Of a stretch of DNA of 64,000 bases, positions 40,128 through 48,833 are shown piece after piece. The stretch comes from Bifidobacterium aemilianum (GTDB lineage: Bacteria; Actinomycetota; Actinomycetes; Actinomycetales; Bifidobacteriaceae): NCBI RefSeq assembly GCF_003315635.1, contig NZ_PDCG01000004.1, positions 62,001 to 126,000 on the forward strand, given 5' to 3'. Both the position numbers and the translations under genes were made by a program. Position 1 is the stretch's first letter, and each line of letters starts with the position of its first letter. A model generated the notes under the pieces. That model had not been told where the DNA came from. It did not search any database and saw only the letters and a list, made by a program, of their open reading frames with translations.

Positions 40128-41242
40128 TGCCTGCCCTCCTTCATTTCCCTGCCGCTCATGTGACGCAATGAATTGACCTGCCCAGCAGCATTGGCCCCAC
40201 CGTTGGCGACCGGCGGGAATGCTTGGGTCCCATTGCTCTGATAACCAGCAATTGCCTGCCCTGCAGGAGGCAGGGGGGCCTGCCCGTAGCTAATCGGCGC
40301 CTCACCGGGCAGCTCCCGGCTCGTGTATTGGACCTGGGGGTGGGTCAGGGTCATGTAGGCCTCCTCCAGCGAAGCATGTTCCTCAACCAGTTCGTAGACC
40401 AGCAGCTGTGCCTGGGCGAAGACCTGGGCGGCCTGGAGTAGTTCGGCTCCAATGATGCGGAAGACCTCACCCTCCTGGGGGTCGGTGGACTGGCGCTCCA
40501 CCGGTAGGACCTGGACCTGGGGAGAGCGGGCGAAGATGGCCCGCAACTTGGCTGCCTCCGAAGTGACCACCCGAATGGATTTTGCCGAGTGCTCATTGAG
40601 GAAGTCGGTGACGGTGGTGGTCTCCAGAATCCTCCCTTGCCCGATGATGACCAGATTGTCCGCGGTCAGGGCGACCTCGCTCATCAGGTGGGAGCTCAGG
40701 AGCACAGCCCGCCCCTGGGCGGCATAGAAGCGGCACAGCTCGCGGACCCACTTGACTCCCTCCGGGTCCAGGCCGTTGATGGGCTCGTCCAGGATGAGGT
40801 TATGGGGATCTCCCAGGAGGGCCGCCGCGATGGAGAGCCGCTGGCTCATACCCAGGGAGAAGCTGCCGGACCGACGCTTCTTGACGCTGTCGATGCCGGT
40901 GAGGGCGATGACATCGTCGACCCGGCTCCGGGGAATCCTGTTGCTGGCGGCCAGGGCCATAAGATGCGCATAGGCGGACCTGCCCTTATGGGCCGACTTG
41001 GCATCAAGCACGGCCCCGACGGTGGTCATTGGCGAGGATAGGGTTTGATAGGGTTTCCCATCCACCAGGCACTGGCCTCCATCGGGACTGATGAGCCCTA
41101 GAGCGGCCCGCATGGTGGTGGATTTGCCCGCCCCATTGGGCCCCAAAAAACCGGTCACCTTACCGTCTTCGGCCGTGAATGTGACCTGGTCGAGCACGGT
41201 TCGCTGCCCGAAGGGCTGAATCAGTCCTTCGATGCTTATCAT
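40124..41242 (-). CDS. ABC transporter ATP-binding protein
   Basis: ATPase partner of the downstream permease. Walker A is GPNGAGKST, the signature is SLGMSQRLSIAAAL, and Walker B is LILDEPINGLDPEG, followed by the H-loop LLSSHLMSEV. The last 60 residues are Gln/Ala/Pro-rich beyond the usual fold. The frame opens at 41314, but GGAG seven bases before ATG 41242 (MISIEGL) fixes the start. The stop overlaps the permease start by four bases. Confidence 0.93.
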   Translation of the reverse strand: MISIEGLIQPFGQRTVLDQVTFTAEDGKVTGFLGPNGAGKSTTMRAALGLISPDGGQCLVDGKPYQTLSSPMTTVGAVLDAKSAHKGRSAYAHLMALAASNRIPRSRVDDVIALTGIDSVKKRRSGSFSLGMSQRLSIAAALLGDPHNLILDEPINGLDPEGVKWVRELCRFYAAQGRAVLLSSHLMSEVALTADNLVIIGQGRILETTTVTDFLNEHSAKSIRVVTSEAAKLRAIFARSPQVQVLPVERQSTDPQEGEVFRIIGAELLQAAQVFAQAQLLVYELVEEHASLEEAYMTLTHPQVQYTSRELPGEAPISYGQAPLPPAGQAIAGYQSNGTQAFPPVANGGANAAGQVNSLRHMSGREMKEGRQ

Positions 41243-41313
41243 GTTCCGACTCCAACAAAGGCCCCTGGTTCCACCAAGTAGCACCCAGCTGGCCACCTGC
41301 CGGCCCATCGCCA

Positions 41314-42045
41314 TCAGGCCTGGGAATGGGCGGCGTCCCTCATATGCTGGGCGACCCAGGCGTGCATGGTCACGGCAGCGGCGGCCCCGGCATTGATGGA
41401 ACGGACCGAGCCGAACTGGGAGATATAGACCACGTCGTCGGCCAGATCCAGAGCCTTGCTTGACAAGCCTGGGCCTTCAGCACCGAAGAGGAGCAGGCAG
41501 CGGTCGGGAAAATGGTAGGACTCCATGGGCTGGGCCCCGGGAATGATGTCCAGGGCGATGACCTTGGCCTGGCAGGTCTCCCGGGCAACCTGGGCCCGCC
41601 AGCTGGTCACCAGGTCCTCAATGCTGGGGTGGTGTTCGATGTGCTGGTAGAGCTCGGTCATGAGGGAACCCTTGCGGTTCCACTTGTGCGGCCCGACTAT
41701 ATGGACGCTCCGGGCCCCGAAGGCGTTGGCCGAACGGACCATGGAGCCGATGTTGAAGTCATGGGTCCAGTTCTCGACCGCTATCTCAAAGCCATGCCGG
41801 CCGCGGGCATCCAGGTCCTGGCGAATGGCCTCGACGGTCCAGTAGCGGTAGCGATCAAGAACATTGCGCCGGTCGCCCTGGTCAAGGAGCTCGGAATCGT
41901 ACCGGGCATCGTAGGCCGGCGACTGCGGGTCGTCTGGCCGGTCCTGGCCCGGGTGGACCTCGGCCCAGGGGCCCAGACCAATCTCCCTGAACTCAGGCTC
42001 ACCGGAAGCCAAAGCGGCAGCGGTAATCGGGTTCGGCTCACGCAT
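41314..42045 (-). CDS. TrmH/SpoU-family RNA methyltransferase
   Basis: A 243-residue SPOUT methyltransferase, probably a 2'-O-ribose methylase of tRNA or rRNA. Motifs: NWTHDFNIGSMVRSANAFGA, LLLFGAEGPGLS and SINAGAAAAVTMHAWV, which form the knotted SAM site. The frame is open 58 codons further, but ATG 42045 overlaps the end of the phosphoribosyltransferase-like gene by eight bases and has AGGAG upstream. The target base is unknown. Confidence 0.9.
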   Translation of the reverse strand: MREPNPITAAALASGEPEFREIGLGPWAEVHPGQDRPDDPQSPAYDARYDSELLDQGDRRNVLDRYRYWTVEAIRQDLDARGRHGFEIAVENWTHDFNIGSMVRSANAFGARSVHIVGPHKWNRKGSLMTELYQHIEHHPSIEDLVTSWRAQVARETCQAKVIALDIIPGAQPMESYHFPDRCLLLFGAEGPGLSSKALDLADDVVYISQFGSVRSINAGAAAAVTMHAWVAQHMRDAAHSQA

Positions 42046-42880
42046 GGCTCTGGCCACTCCTGAGTTCGGCTTCAGTGAAGACACCAACCAACGGCAGTGA
42101 GCTACGCTCGTCGGTGGCCGGGTTGACGATGTCGACAGTCGCCGGGAAGCCGGAGGTCTCGCCGCCCGCAAGAGCACCGGACACCAGGGAGACCAGGGCA
42201 AGTATCCGCGCACCCTCATGCTCCACGACGCTGAAGTCGAGGCCCAGTTCGTTGCCCTTGCGCAGCGTGACCAGTGAGGAGGTCTGCACGTAGGACTTCT
42301 GGGAAAGCCAGGAGTCGACCAGGATCACCCGCTTGCCGGTGATCGACGGGCCCTTGATGGAGGGGTAGACGAAGTCCATGACGAAGCCGTCCAGATCCTG
42401 GCCGCGTGAGGCGGCCGCGTGGATCATGGCGTCGACCAGCGGCACGGCGGCTGCGGTCAGGGCGCCGACGGCATCGAAGTCATCGACGCAATAGCCTTGG
42501 TCCTCCAAGGCATCAAGCATGATATGGCCGACGATGGCGGCAGCCCGGTGGTCAAAGGTCAACGAAGACAGCTCACTGAAGGGTTTGCCGGCGATCGAGT
42601 TCTCCAACATCTGCCGCAGTTGCTCCCGGGGCTCCAGGAGGGCGAAGGGTAGGGCACTGTGACCTGTGGAGGCCGCGGATTCGCCGGCGGGCCCGTCAGT
42701 GGGCCCAGGCTGGTCCTTACCGGCCTGGGCCGTCTTGCGGAAGCCGCCTTCTGTCTTGGGACCGACCGCCTGGGTTTGGGACTGGGCCGCGGCTCCAGCA
42801 AGGGGCCGTGCCCCCGGCGACACCTGGCCGGGTTGGGCCTGCTTGCTCAAGCCGCCTTCAGAATCTTCTGGTGCTGTCAT
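42038..42880 (-). CDS. Phosphoribosyltransferase-like protein (PyrE-related)
   Basis: Residues 1-75 are a low-complexity Pro/Gln/Gly extension. The rest resembles the orotate phosphoribosyltransferase fold (FDHRAAAIVGHIMLDAL, then AVGALTAAAVPLVDAMIH). The PRPP-binding loop, normally two acidic residues followed by Thr-Thr-Gly, reads VILVDSWLSQKSYVQTS, so the usual Asp-Asp/Glu and TTG are not conserved. It may be catalytically altered or regulatory. It is overlapped by the TrmH gene and follows rmuC by 11 bases. Confidence 0.65.
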   Translation of the reverse strand: MTAPEDSEGGLSKQAQPGQVSPGARPLAGAAAQSQTQAVGPKTEGGFRKTAQAGKDQPGPTDGPAGESAASTGHSALPFALLEPREQLRQMLENSIAGKPFSELSSLTFDHRAAAIVGHIMLDALEDQGYCVDDFDAVGALTAAAVPLVDAMIHAAASRGQDLDGFVMDFVYPSIKGPSITGKRVILVDSWLSQKSYVQTSSLVTLRKGNELGLDFSVVEHEGARILALVSLVSGALAGGETSGFPATVDIVNPATDERSSLPLVGVFTEAELRSGQSHA

Positions 42881-42891
42881 GGTCCACCAGC

Positions 42892-44250
42892 CTAACGTCC
42901 CGACTCGTCATCTTCCGTGTCCAGGTGCAGTTCGGGGGCGCTGAGCTCCTTGAGGTTGGTCTTGTCTGAGTCGATGATGTCGACCGGCTCGATGATGGTG
43001 TTGCCATCGATCTTCTGCAATTTGCGGGCCGTCACCAGCAGCCTGCTCTCCAGGGTGGAGGCGAACTGGTTGTAGGCGGTGACCGTGCGGCTGATGGAGC
43101 TGCCCAACTTGCTGGCCCGCTCCCCCAGGGTTGCGAAGCGCTCGTATAGCTCCCGGGAGAGGTCGAAGAGGAGCTTGGCATCGTCGGTCAGGCTCTGCTG
43201 CTGCCAGGCGAAGGCCACGGACTTGAGCACGGCCCAGAGGGTCACCGGCGAGGTCAGGGCCACCTTTCTGGCAAAGGCGTCATCCATGAGGGTCGGGTCG
43301 GCCTCCAGCGCCGCCTGAAGCAGGGCCTCGTTGGGAATGAAGGCGATGACGAAGTCGGGTGCGGTATCGAAGGCGTTCCAATAGGCCTTGTCACCAAGGG
43401 TCTTGACGTGGTCGCGCAAGGCCTTGGCATGGGCCTGGAGCAGGCTCTTGCGCCGGTCCAGTTCCTCGGGTGCGGCGGTGTCGGGAATCTCGCAGGCCCG
43501 CTGGTAATCGGAGTAGGGAACCTTGGCGTCGATGGGAATGGTCTTGCCGCCAGGCAGATGAACCACCATGTCGGGCCGCTGCACATGGCCCTCGCCATCC
43601 GTGACGACGACCTGGGTGTCGAAGTCCACATGCTCCAACAGACCGGCCGACTCCACGATGTTCTTGAGCTGGGCCTCGCCCCAGGCCCCACGGACCTTGT
43701 TGTTGCGTAGGGCGGCCGACAGGGAGCTGGTCTCCTTGTCAAGCCTGGTCTGCTGGTCGTTGAGCCCTTTGAGCTGCTGGCCCAGGGCGCCCATCTCCTG
43801 CTTGCGGCCCTCCTCGATCTGGGCCACCTTCTCCTGCAAGGCGTCCAGGTTCTTCTGCACGGGCGCCAGGGCGGAGAGCACCTTGCTCTGCTCGGCCATG
43901 GCCTTGGCCTCCTCCTGCCGGCGCTGCTCGGCCTGGGCCTCGGCCCGTTCCCGCTCGCGCTGCAGACGAATCTGCTCGGCCTGCTGGGCTTGGGAGAGCT
44001 GGGACTTGACGAAGGCCAGCTGCTGGTTGAGGCCATCGACCTGAGTCCGGCTCTGGGCCAACTCACCGGTGAGATGGGCAATATCGGCCTGGGCAGCCTG
44101 GTTGGCGGCAGTGGCGGCACGCAGCTCATCCCCACCTGCCCCCCTGGCCATCTCCTGGCCCTTGGACCGCCCCAGCACAAAACCCGCAAGGAGTCCCAAG
44201 GCAGCCGCCAGCACGACCACTAACAAGGTAACCACAGCATTATCGAACAT
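42892..44250 (-). CDS. rmuC: DNA recombination protein RmuC
   Basis: A protein of about 452 residues with an N-terminal membrane helix (VVTLLVVVLAAALGLLAGFVL), a long Gln/Glu/Ala-rich coiled coil (about residues 35-160) and the RmuC nuclease-like domain (KVRGAWGEAQLKNIVE, then DMVVHLPGGKTIPIDAKVP). RmuC proteins limit recombination or inversion in bacteria. The start MFDNAVV has no ribosome binding site; a TATATA box lies just upstream, so the mRNA may be leaderless. It opens a minus-strand run down to gatB. Confidence 0.92.
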   Translation of the reverse strand: MFDNAVVTLLVVVLAAALGLLAGFVLGRSKGQEMARGAGGDELRAATAANQAAQADIAHLTGELAQSRTQVDGLNQQLAFVKSQLSQAQQAEQIRLQRERERAEAQAEQRRQEEAKAMAEQSKVLSALAPVQKNLDALQEKVAQIEEGRKQEMGALGQQLKGLNDQQTRLDKETSSLSAALRNNKVRGAWGEAQLKNIVESAGLLEHVDFDTQVVVTDGEGHVQRPDMVVHLPGGKTIPIDAKVPYSDYQRACEIPDTAAPEELDRRKSLLQAHAKALRDHVKTLGDKAYWNAFDTAPDFVIAFIPNEALLQAALEADPTLMDDAFARKVALTSPVTLWAVLKSVAFAWQQQSLTDDAKLLFDLSRELYERFATLGERASKLGSSISRTVTAYNQFASTLESRLLVTARKLQKIDGNTIIEPVDIIDSDKTNLKELSAPELHLDTEDDESGR

Positions 44251-44296
44251 ATGTTCTATATAACAGGCAGCCATGGACCCAGGGGCCGACCTGCCC

Positions 44297-44302
44297 TATA
44301 CT
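44297..44302 (+). promoter_or_regulatory. Candidate -10 box for the THI5-like transporter operon
   Basis: TATACT at 44297-44302, about 155 bases before the GTG start. It would place transcription just upstream of the structured leader. No clear -35 element is seen. Confidence 0.35.
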
Positions 44303-44312
44303 GGTGCCGTTC

Positions 44313-44453
44313 GTGCGGTTGGTGGCAGCAGCCGTACCGAATCAACCATGAGATGTTCCGGCAACCAGACCCTTGGTTGCCGCTTATCGGTTTGATGGAT
44401 CGCGCGGACTCCTCACCTTACCTCGCGTCCACTGACCATGATTCAGGAGGTCC
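44313..44453 (+). promoter_or_regulatory. Structured leader RNA with ribosome-binding-site sequestration potential
   Basis: Helix a: GTGCGG 44313-44318 with CCGTAC 44332-44337. Helix b: ATCAACC 44341-44347 with GGTTTGAT 44389-44396 (one bulge). Helix c inside b: GGCAACCA 44360-44367 with TGGTTGCC 44374-44381, perfect. Downstream, GGACTCCT 44406-44413 can pair with the ribosome binding site AGGAGGTCC 44445-44453 (8 bp, one bulge). GGTTG 44317-44321 competes for CAACC of helix b. The layout resembles a translational riboswitch. No match to the TPP consensus was seen. Confidence 0.5.
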
Positions 44454-44456
44454 AAG

Positions 44457-45533
44457 GTGAACACCCAATCATCCAAGCATGCCCGACTGGCTGTAGCGAG
44501 CGCAGCCACCAGCATCGTCGCCGTTCTTTCCCTCGTTCTGGCCGGCTGCGGGGCGGCCGACTCCAAGGCCACCGGCACGGGCAAGTCCTCTGACGCCGAC
44601 ATCTCCTTCATGCTGGACTGGACACCCAACACCAACCACATCGGCATCTACGCAGCCCAGGAACTGGGCTACTTCAAGGACCAGGGCATCTCCGTCAAGG
44701 TCCTGCCCACCGCCCAGGCCGGCGCCGAGACCTCCATCGAGAACGGTGTGGCCAATGTCGGATTCACAACCCTGAGCAATGTGGCCGCCTTCAACGCGCA
44801 GGGGGCTGACCTCACATTCGTCTTCGACCTGACCCAGAAACAGGTGGCCCGTTGGTGCGCCCTGGCATCCAGGACCGACATCAAGACCCCCAAGGACCTT
44901 GACGGCAAGACCTTCGTCAGCTTCGGTTCCGCGGAGCAGAGCGCCGTGGTGGCACAGATGATCAAGGGGGCCGGTGGCTCAGGTGAGTTCAAGACCGCCA
45001 CGGCAGGCACCAACACCTTCCAGACCTTGACATCCGGCAAGGGGGACTTCGCCGGATTCTATGCCACGTGGGAGGGGGTCGAAAGCAAGCTCAAGGGCCC
45101 GGAACTCAACTGCTTCATGGCCTCCGACTGGGGGGTACCCGGCAACCCCGACCAGCTGGGCTTCGCCGTCAAGTCCTCCTGGCTCAAGGACGGCGATCAC
45201 CAGGAGAAGCTGCGCAAGTTCCTCAAGGCCTCCAGGCAAGGCTACGACTACGCCCTGGCCAACCCCAACAAGGCCGCCGACCTGCTGGTCAAGGCCACCA
45301 AGCAGTCCCAGCTCGACCCCACACTGACCAAGACCTCTATGGAGACCATCTCCCGCGAGCAGTACTGGACCAACGGCGACCCCAAGCACCTGCCCGCCAA
45401 CACGGACTTTCAACAGGCGCAGGATTACCTGGACTTCCAATACCAGGCGGGCACCTACACCGGCAAGGACGGCAAGAAGGCCCCCAAGGCACCCCAGGCC
45501 AGGGAGCTTGCCAGCAACGACTACCTACAGTGA
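44457..45533 (+). CDS. ABC transporter substrate-binding lipoprotein, NMT1/THI5-like
   Basis: A 358-residue lipoprotein. The signal peptide ends in the lipobox LVLAGCG. The mature part matches THI5/NMT1-like binding proteins (DISFMLDWTPNTNHIGIYAAQELGYF quoted only in part here: WTPNTNHIGIYAA), which commonly bind thiamine pyrimidine precursors. The start is GTG with AGGAGG six bases upstream. It is followed by a permease gene. A structured leader precedes it. A pyrimidine ligand is a family-based guess. Confidence 0.85.
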   Translation: MNTQSSKHARLAVASAATSIVAVLSLVLAGCGAADSKATGTGKSSDADISFMLDWTPNTNHIGIYAAQELGYFKDQGISVKVLPTAQAGAETSIENGVANVGFTTLSNVAAFNAQGADLTFVFDLTQKQVARWCALASRTDIKTPKDLDGKTFVSFGSAEQSAVVAQMIKGAGGSGEFKTATAGTNTFQTLTSGKGDFAGFYATWEGVESKLKGPELNCFMASDWGVPGNPDQLGFAVKSSWLKDGDHQEKLRKFLKASRQGYDYALANPNKAADLLVKATKQSQLDPTLTKTSMETISREQYWTNGDPKHLPANTDFQQAQDYLDFQYQAGTYTGKDGKKAPKAPQARELASNDYLQ

Positions 45534-45582
45534 ACTCAGGGGACACAGTGAGAGCGGTGGACACGATGGGAGCAAGGGACTG

Positions 45583-46446
45583 ATGGCAACGCGTAGGCAA
45601 GCCAGGGGGGCCGGACTGAAGGCTGGGACAGGTGCAGCGGGCGCCAACGCAGGCTCAGACACAGGCACAGGCGAGCCCTTGTGGCGGCGTCTCTTGCCTC
45701 CGGCCATCACCATCGGCTGCCTCCTGGCAGTCTGGCAGCTTGCGGTCACGGCCGGCCATGTCTCCGAACGCACCTTGGCCTCACCCAGCCAGATCGTGCG
45801 TTCCATGGTCAACACCTGGCCCGAACTCATGGAGGCGACATCCATCACCTGCCTGGAGACCATCAGCGGCTTCATCATCGCCGTGGCCGTGGGTCTGCTG
45901 ATCGGCGTGGGCCTATATGTGTCCAAGACCCTGAACCGGGCCTTCTACCCACTGCTGGTGGCGGCCCAGACCATACCCCTGATCACCATCGCCCCCCTGT
46001 TCATGCTCTGGTTCGGCTTCGAGCCGACCGGCAAGATCATACTGGTGGCCGTTCTGGGCCTCTTCCCCATCGCCGTCGAGACCAGTCGCGGCCTGCAGGC
46101 GGTCCCCCGCTATTACGAGGATGTGGCCCTGACCTGTGGGGCGACCAGCGCCTGGACCCTCTGGCATGTCAAGCTGCGGGTGGCGGCCCGGCAGATATTC
46201 GGCGGCGTCCGCATCAGCGCCGCCTACGTGTTCGGCACCGCCGTGACTGCCGAGTACCTGGGAGCCACCAATGGCCTGGGCATCTGGCTGCAGGCGGCCT
46301 TCAACTCCTTCCAGACACCCCCCATATTTTCCGCGACCATCGTGATTGTGGCCCTCACGGCTCTGTTGCTGGGATTGGTGTCCCTGTGCGAATATCTTTT
46401 GCTGGGCGGGAATGATAGGATTGAAGACATTGAAAGCGGCCTGTAA
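45583..46446 (+). CDS. ABC transporter permease, ThiX/SsuC type
   Basis: A 287-residue inner membrane permease with about six helices. The EAA motif region is DVALTCGATSAWTLWHVKLRVA, typical of nitrate/sulfonate/pyrimidine transporters. AGGGA just before ATG 45583 supports this start; the frame opens 25 codons upstream inside the end of the binding-protein gene. Its partner is the THI5-like lipoprotein. The expected ATPase gene is not adjacent. Confidence 0.9.
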   Translation: MATRRQARGAGLKAGTGAAGANAGSDTGTGEPLWRRLLPPAITIGCLLAVWQLAVTAGHVSERTLASPSQIVRSMVNTWPELMEATSITCLETISGFIIAVAVGLLIGVGLYVSKTLNRAFYPLLVAAQTIPLITIAPLFMLWFGFEPTGKIILVAVLGLFPIAVETSRGLQAVPRYYEDVALTCGATSAWTLWHVKLRVAARQIFGGVRISAAYVFGTAVTAEYLGATNGLGIWLQAAFNSFQTPPIFSATIVIVALTALLLGLVSLCEYLLLGGNDRIEDIESGL

Positions 46447-46541
46447 CCATGAGCTGAGCCGCCTTCCACTACGAGCATTGCGTGGGTCAGCATAGGCAGC
46501 GCCTGCGGATGAGGTATGTGCAAACCACGAAAGGTTTATCA

Positions 46542-47750
46542 ATGTCAGACAGCAATCCTGATTTCACCGGACATGACGTGCCCAACACCACGCCTTCCAC
46601 TCCAGCAGCAGACGCAGGCAGCGGACAGTCCTTCACCCCCTTGTCGAATGACCAGAATCCGAGCCAGGCCACGGACATGCCCGTGGAGCTTCCGCTGGCC
46701 GCCGGGCAGCCACAGCCTGTGCCGGGCCCCGATGCCCCCATGTACGGACAGCCCCAGCCCAGCATGGGCCAGGAATCTGCCGGCTACCATCAAGGAGATG
46801 CAGGTCAGGCCAACGGCAGCGGTCAGTATGGGCAGCCCAGCCAGGATTACGGCCAGCAGATTCCCGCCGCGGCCTTCTACGGCCAACAGCAGACCAGCCA
46901 GCCCCAATACGGTCAGATGCCCACTGCAGCACCCCTGCCCCAAGGCAACTACGCCGCGGCATCGATGCCCTGGGGCGCACCCGTTCCCCTTACCAAGCCC
47001 TATTATGGCTGCTCCTTCATTGAGGCCATCAAGCGCTTCTTCATGAATTACGCCAACTTCAGCGGCCGTGCCTCCAGGAGCGAGTACTGGTGGTCCTTCC
47101 TCTTCATCGCCCTGGTGGAGCTGGTACTGTCCCTGCTGAACAAGCTGAGCAACTACCATCTGGGATTCCTTAATGGGATCTGGGTCCTGGCGATTCTGAT
47201 ACCGAGCATTGCCATCTTCATACGCCGCCTGCATGATTCCAACAAGTCGGGACTGTGGGTTCTCCTACCCATTGGCATGGCCTTCATCGGCACGATTGTC
47301 GTGGTCATCTCCCTGATTGGCGGAGCCATGGGAAGCGGAGACATCCTAGCCATCGACGGTGATCTGAATTATGCCGCTCTTGCAGGCGCTGGAATCGGAT
47401 CCCTCATCGGGATCCTCATCTTCCTGGCAGCCTACCTAGCCGATATCGTCCTGATGATACTGAACACCGACCCAGCTGGTGCACGCTTTGACAAGGATGC
47501 CCAGTTCGGTGGCCCTTCTGGTCAGATGATGGGCCAGATGCCCGGGGCCAACGGCTACACCCCGCAGGACTTCAACCAGTACGGGCAGCCGACCGGCCAA
47601 CCCTTCTATGGTCAGCCGACCACTCCGACCGCCTATGCTCCCTCGAACCCCAACGGCCAGCAGACGGCAGGTCAGCAGGACCACGACCCCAACGCCGGGA
47701 ACCAGCAGGGTGGCTACCCCCAGAATCCCAACCCCTACGTCGGTCAGTAG
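46542..47750 (+). CDS. DUF805 family membrane protein with Gln/Pro-rich flanks
   Basis: A 402-residue protein. The central part (about residues 150-310) is a DUF805 domain with YANFSGRASRSEYWWSFLF and four helices, including the IFIRRLHDSNKSGLWVL motif. The first 145 residues and last 90 are low-complexity, rich in Gln, Pro, Gly, Tyr and Asn. AAGG precedes ATG 46542. The function of DUF805 is not established. It ends before a strong bidirectional terminator. Confidence 0.85.
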   Translation: MSDSNPDFTGHDVPNTTPSTPAADAGSGQSFTPLSNDQNPSQATDMPVELPLAAGQPQPVPGPDAPMYGQPQPSMGQESAGYHQGDAGQANGSGQYGQPSQDYGQQIPAAAFYGQQQTSQPQYGQMPTAAPLPQGNYAAASMPWGAPVPLTKPYYGCSFIEAIKRFFMNYANFSGRASRSEYWWSFLFIALVELVLSLLNKLSNYHLGFLNGIWVLAILIPSIAIFIRRLHDSNKSGLWVLLPIGMAFIGTIVVVISLIGGAMGSGDILAIDGDLNYAALAGAGIGSLIGILIFLAAYLADIVLMILNTDPAGARFDKDAQFGGPSGQMMGQMPGANGYTPQDFNQYGQPTGQPFYGQPTTPTAYAPSNPNGQQTAGQQDHDPNAGNQQGGYPQNPNPYVGQ

Positions 47751-47838
47751 GCCCCGATTCGGGAGTCCGACCACAAGGTGTACCACCCATAGGGCTGATT
47801 CCCACCCGGGCATGACCGGGAACCGATAGCGAATAGGC

Positions 47839-47877
47839 AAAGGGCGGCAAGCAGGAAGATTCTGCTTGCCGCCCTTT
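47839..47877. terminator. Bidirectional terminator
   Basis: A 16-bp perfect stem AAAGGGCGGCAAGCAG / CTGCTTGCCGCCCTTT between convergent genes. The outer A/T ends give short T tracts in both directions. Confidence 0.88.
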
Positions 47878-47906
47878 GTACGGGCCACAGCCACCGGCGG
47901 CTGGGA

Positions 47907-48833
47907 CTAGAGCTCGACCTTGGGCTTGTTGGTGTCATCAGGGATATGGGCGAACTTGGCGGCCAGGGCCTCCTTGTTCTTACGCTCGTCCTCCTCCTTG
48001 GCCTTTCGCTGGGCCTCTTCGGGATCCCATAGCAGATCCTCACGATGCTTCTTCCATTCAGCCGCAACCAGGGGGGCCAGCAGGGCGACCTGGGCATCCG
48101 CAAGCTCCTGGTCCGCCAGCCCGCCAGCGAAGGCCGCGGGCAGGAGCTGGGCAAATTCCTCAGCGGACAGGAAGAGCCGGGGAATGGCGAGCCGCTCGCA
48201 GAGCTCATTGATGTAGATCATGACCGGCGAGGCCAAGCCGGCAGCCGACTGTACACCCTGGCCAGCGGCCTCCGGCGATTGCCCAATGATGCCAAGCAAC
48301 CCATGGCAGGCCATGACGACCATGGCCAGTCGCTCAGCCACCGCCTCCTCATCGGCACTCACCGCCACAGCCCCACCATCCGGGGCTTTGGCCCCGACGA
48401 GGGCCTCGACGCCCAGCAGAAACTCCGATACGGCTTCCACCGTGGACTGGTCCCATTTCAGCCCCAGCAGGCCGGCCGCAGCCATGACCTCCCGGATGTC
48501 ACCGTTCTGGGAATACGCGGCCATCTGCTCATAGGCATCATTGGCGGCCAGGAGGGCATCGACCAGCTCCTGGGGGCGGCCGGGAATCTCCCACGCGCCC
48601 TCATAGACAAACTCGGCATCCGGAATGGTCACCTCCTGTCCGGACAGGAGCATGGCCACCGACCGGGAGATGCGCACCTGCAGGTTCTCCGCGTACTTGG
48701 CATCATTGGCGAGCTCCTTGGCATCGGTCAAAGGCCACATGCCAACGAGCTGGGCGCCCTCCCCTGCGGCCTGTCGCAGCTCAGGCATGGTGGAGACCCG
48801 GGTGATTTGGGCACTGTCCATATGAAAGGTCAT
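47907..48833 (-). CDS. Protein of unknown function (308 aa)
   Basis: A cytosolic protein rich in Ala, Glu and Leu, probably mostly helical, ending in a charged Lys/Glu segment (AQRKAKEEDERKNKEA). No signal or membrane helix. AAGGAG five bases before ATG 48833 (MTFHMDSAQI) decides the start; the frame opens 40 codons earlier. I do not recognise the family. It is convergent with the DUF805 gene. Confidence 0.7.
   Translation of the reverse strand: MTFHMDSAQITRVSTMPELRQAAGEGAQLVGMWPLTDAKELANDAKYAENLQVRISRSVAMLLSGQEVTIPDAEFVYEGAWEIPGRPQELVDALLAANDAYEQMAAYSQNGDIREVMAAAGLLGLKWDQSTVEAVSEFLLGVEALVGAKAPDGGAVAVSADEEAVAERLAMVVMACHGLLGIIGQSPEAAGQGVQSAAGLASPVMIYINELCERLAIPRLFLSAEEFAQLLPAAFAGGLADQELADAQVALLAPLVAAEWKKHREDLLWDPEEAQRKAKEEDERKNKEALAAKFAHIPDDTNKPKVEL

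Noticed and set aside
44341..44400. SAM-type riboswitch, because of CCGGCAACC near CATGAGA
   Set aside because: The characteristic P2 arm and pseudoknot are missing and GGCAACCA pairs fully with TGGTTGCC. The gene context is not methionine-related.
44275..44456. TPP riboswitch before the THI5-like gene
   Set aside because: No CUGAGA or ACCUGAUCUGG-type segments.
46516..47046. Alternative Ser/Pro-rich frame inside the DUF805 gene
   Set aside because: Shifted reading of the Gln/Pro-rich N-terminal region; no independent start signal.
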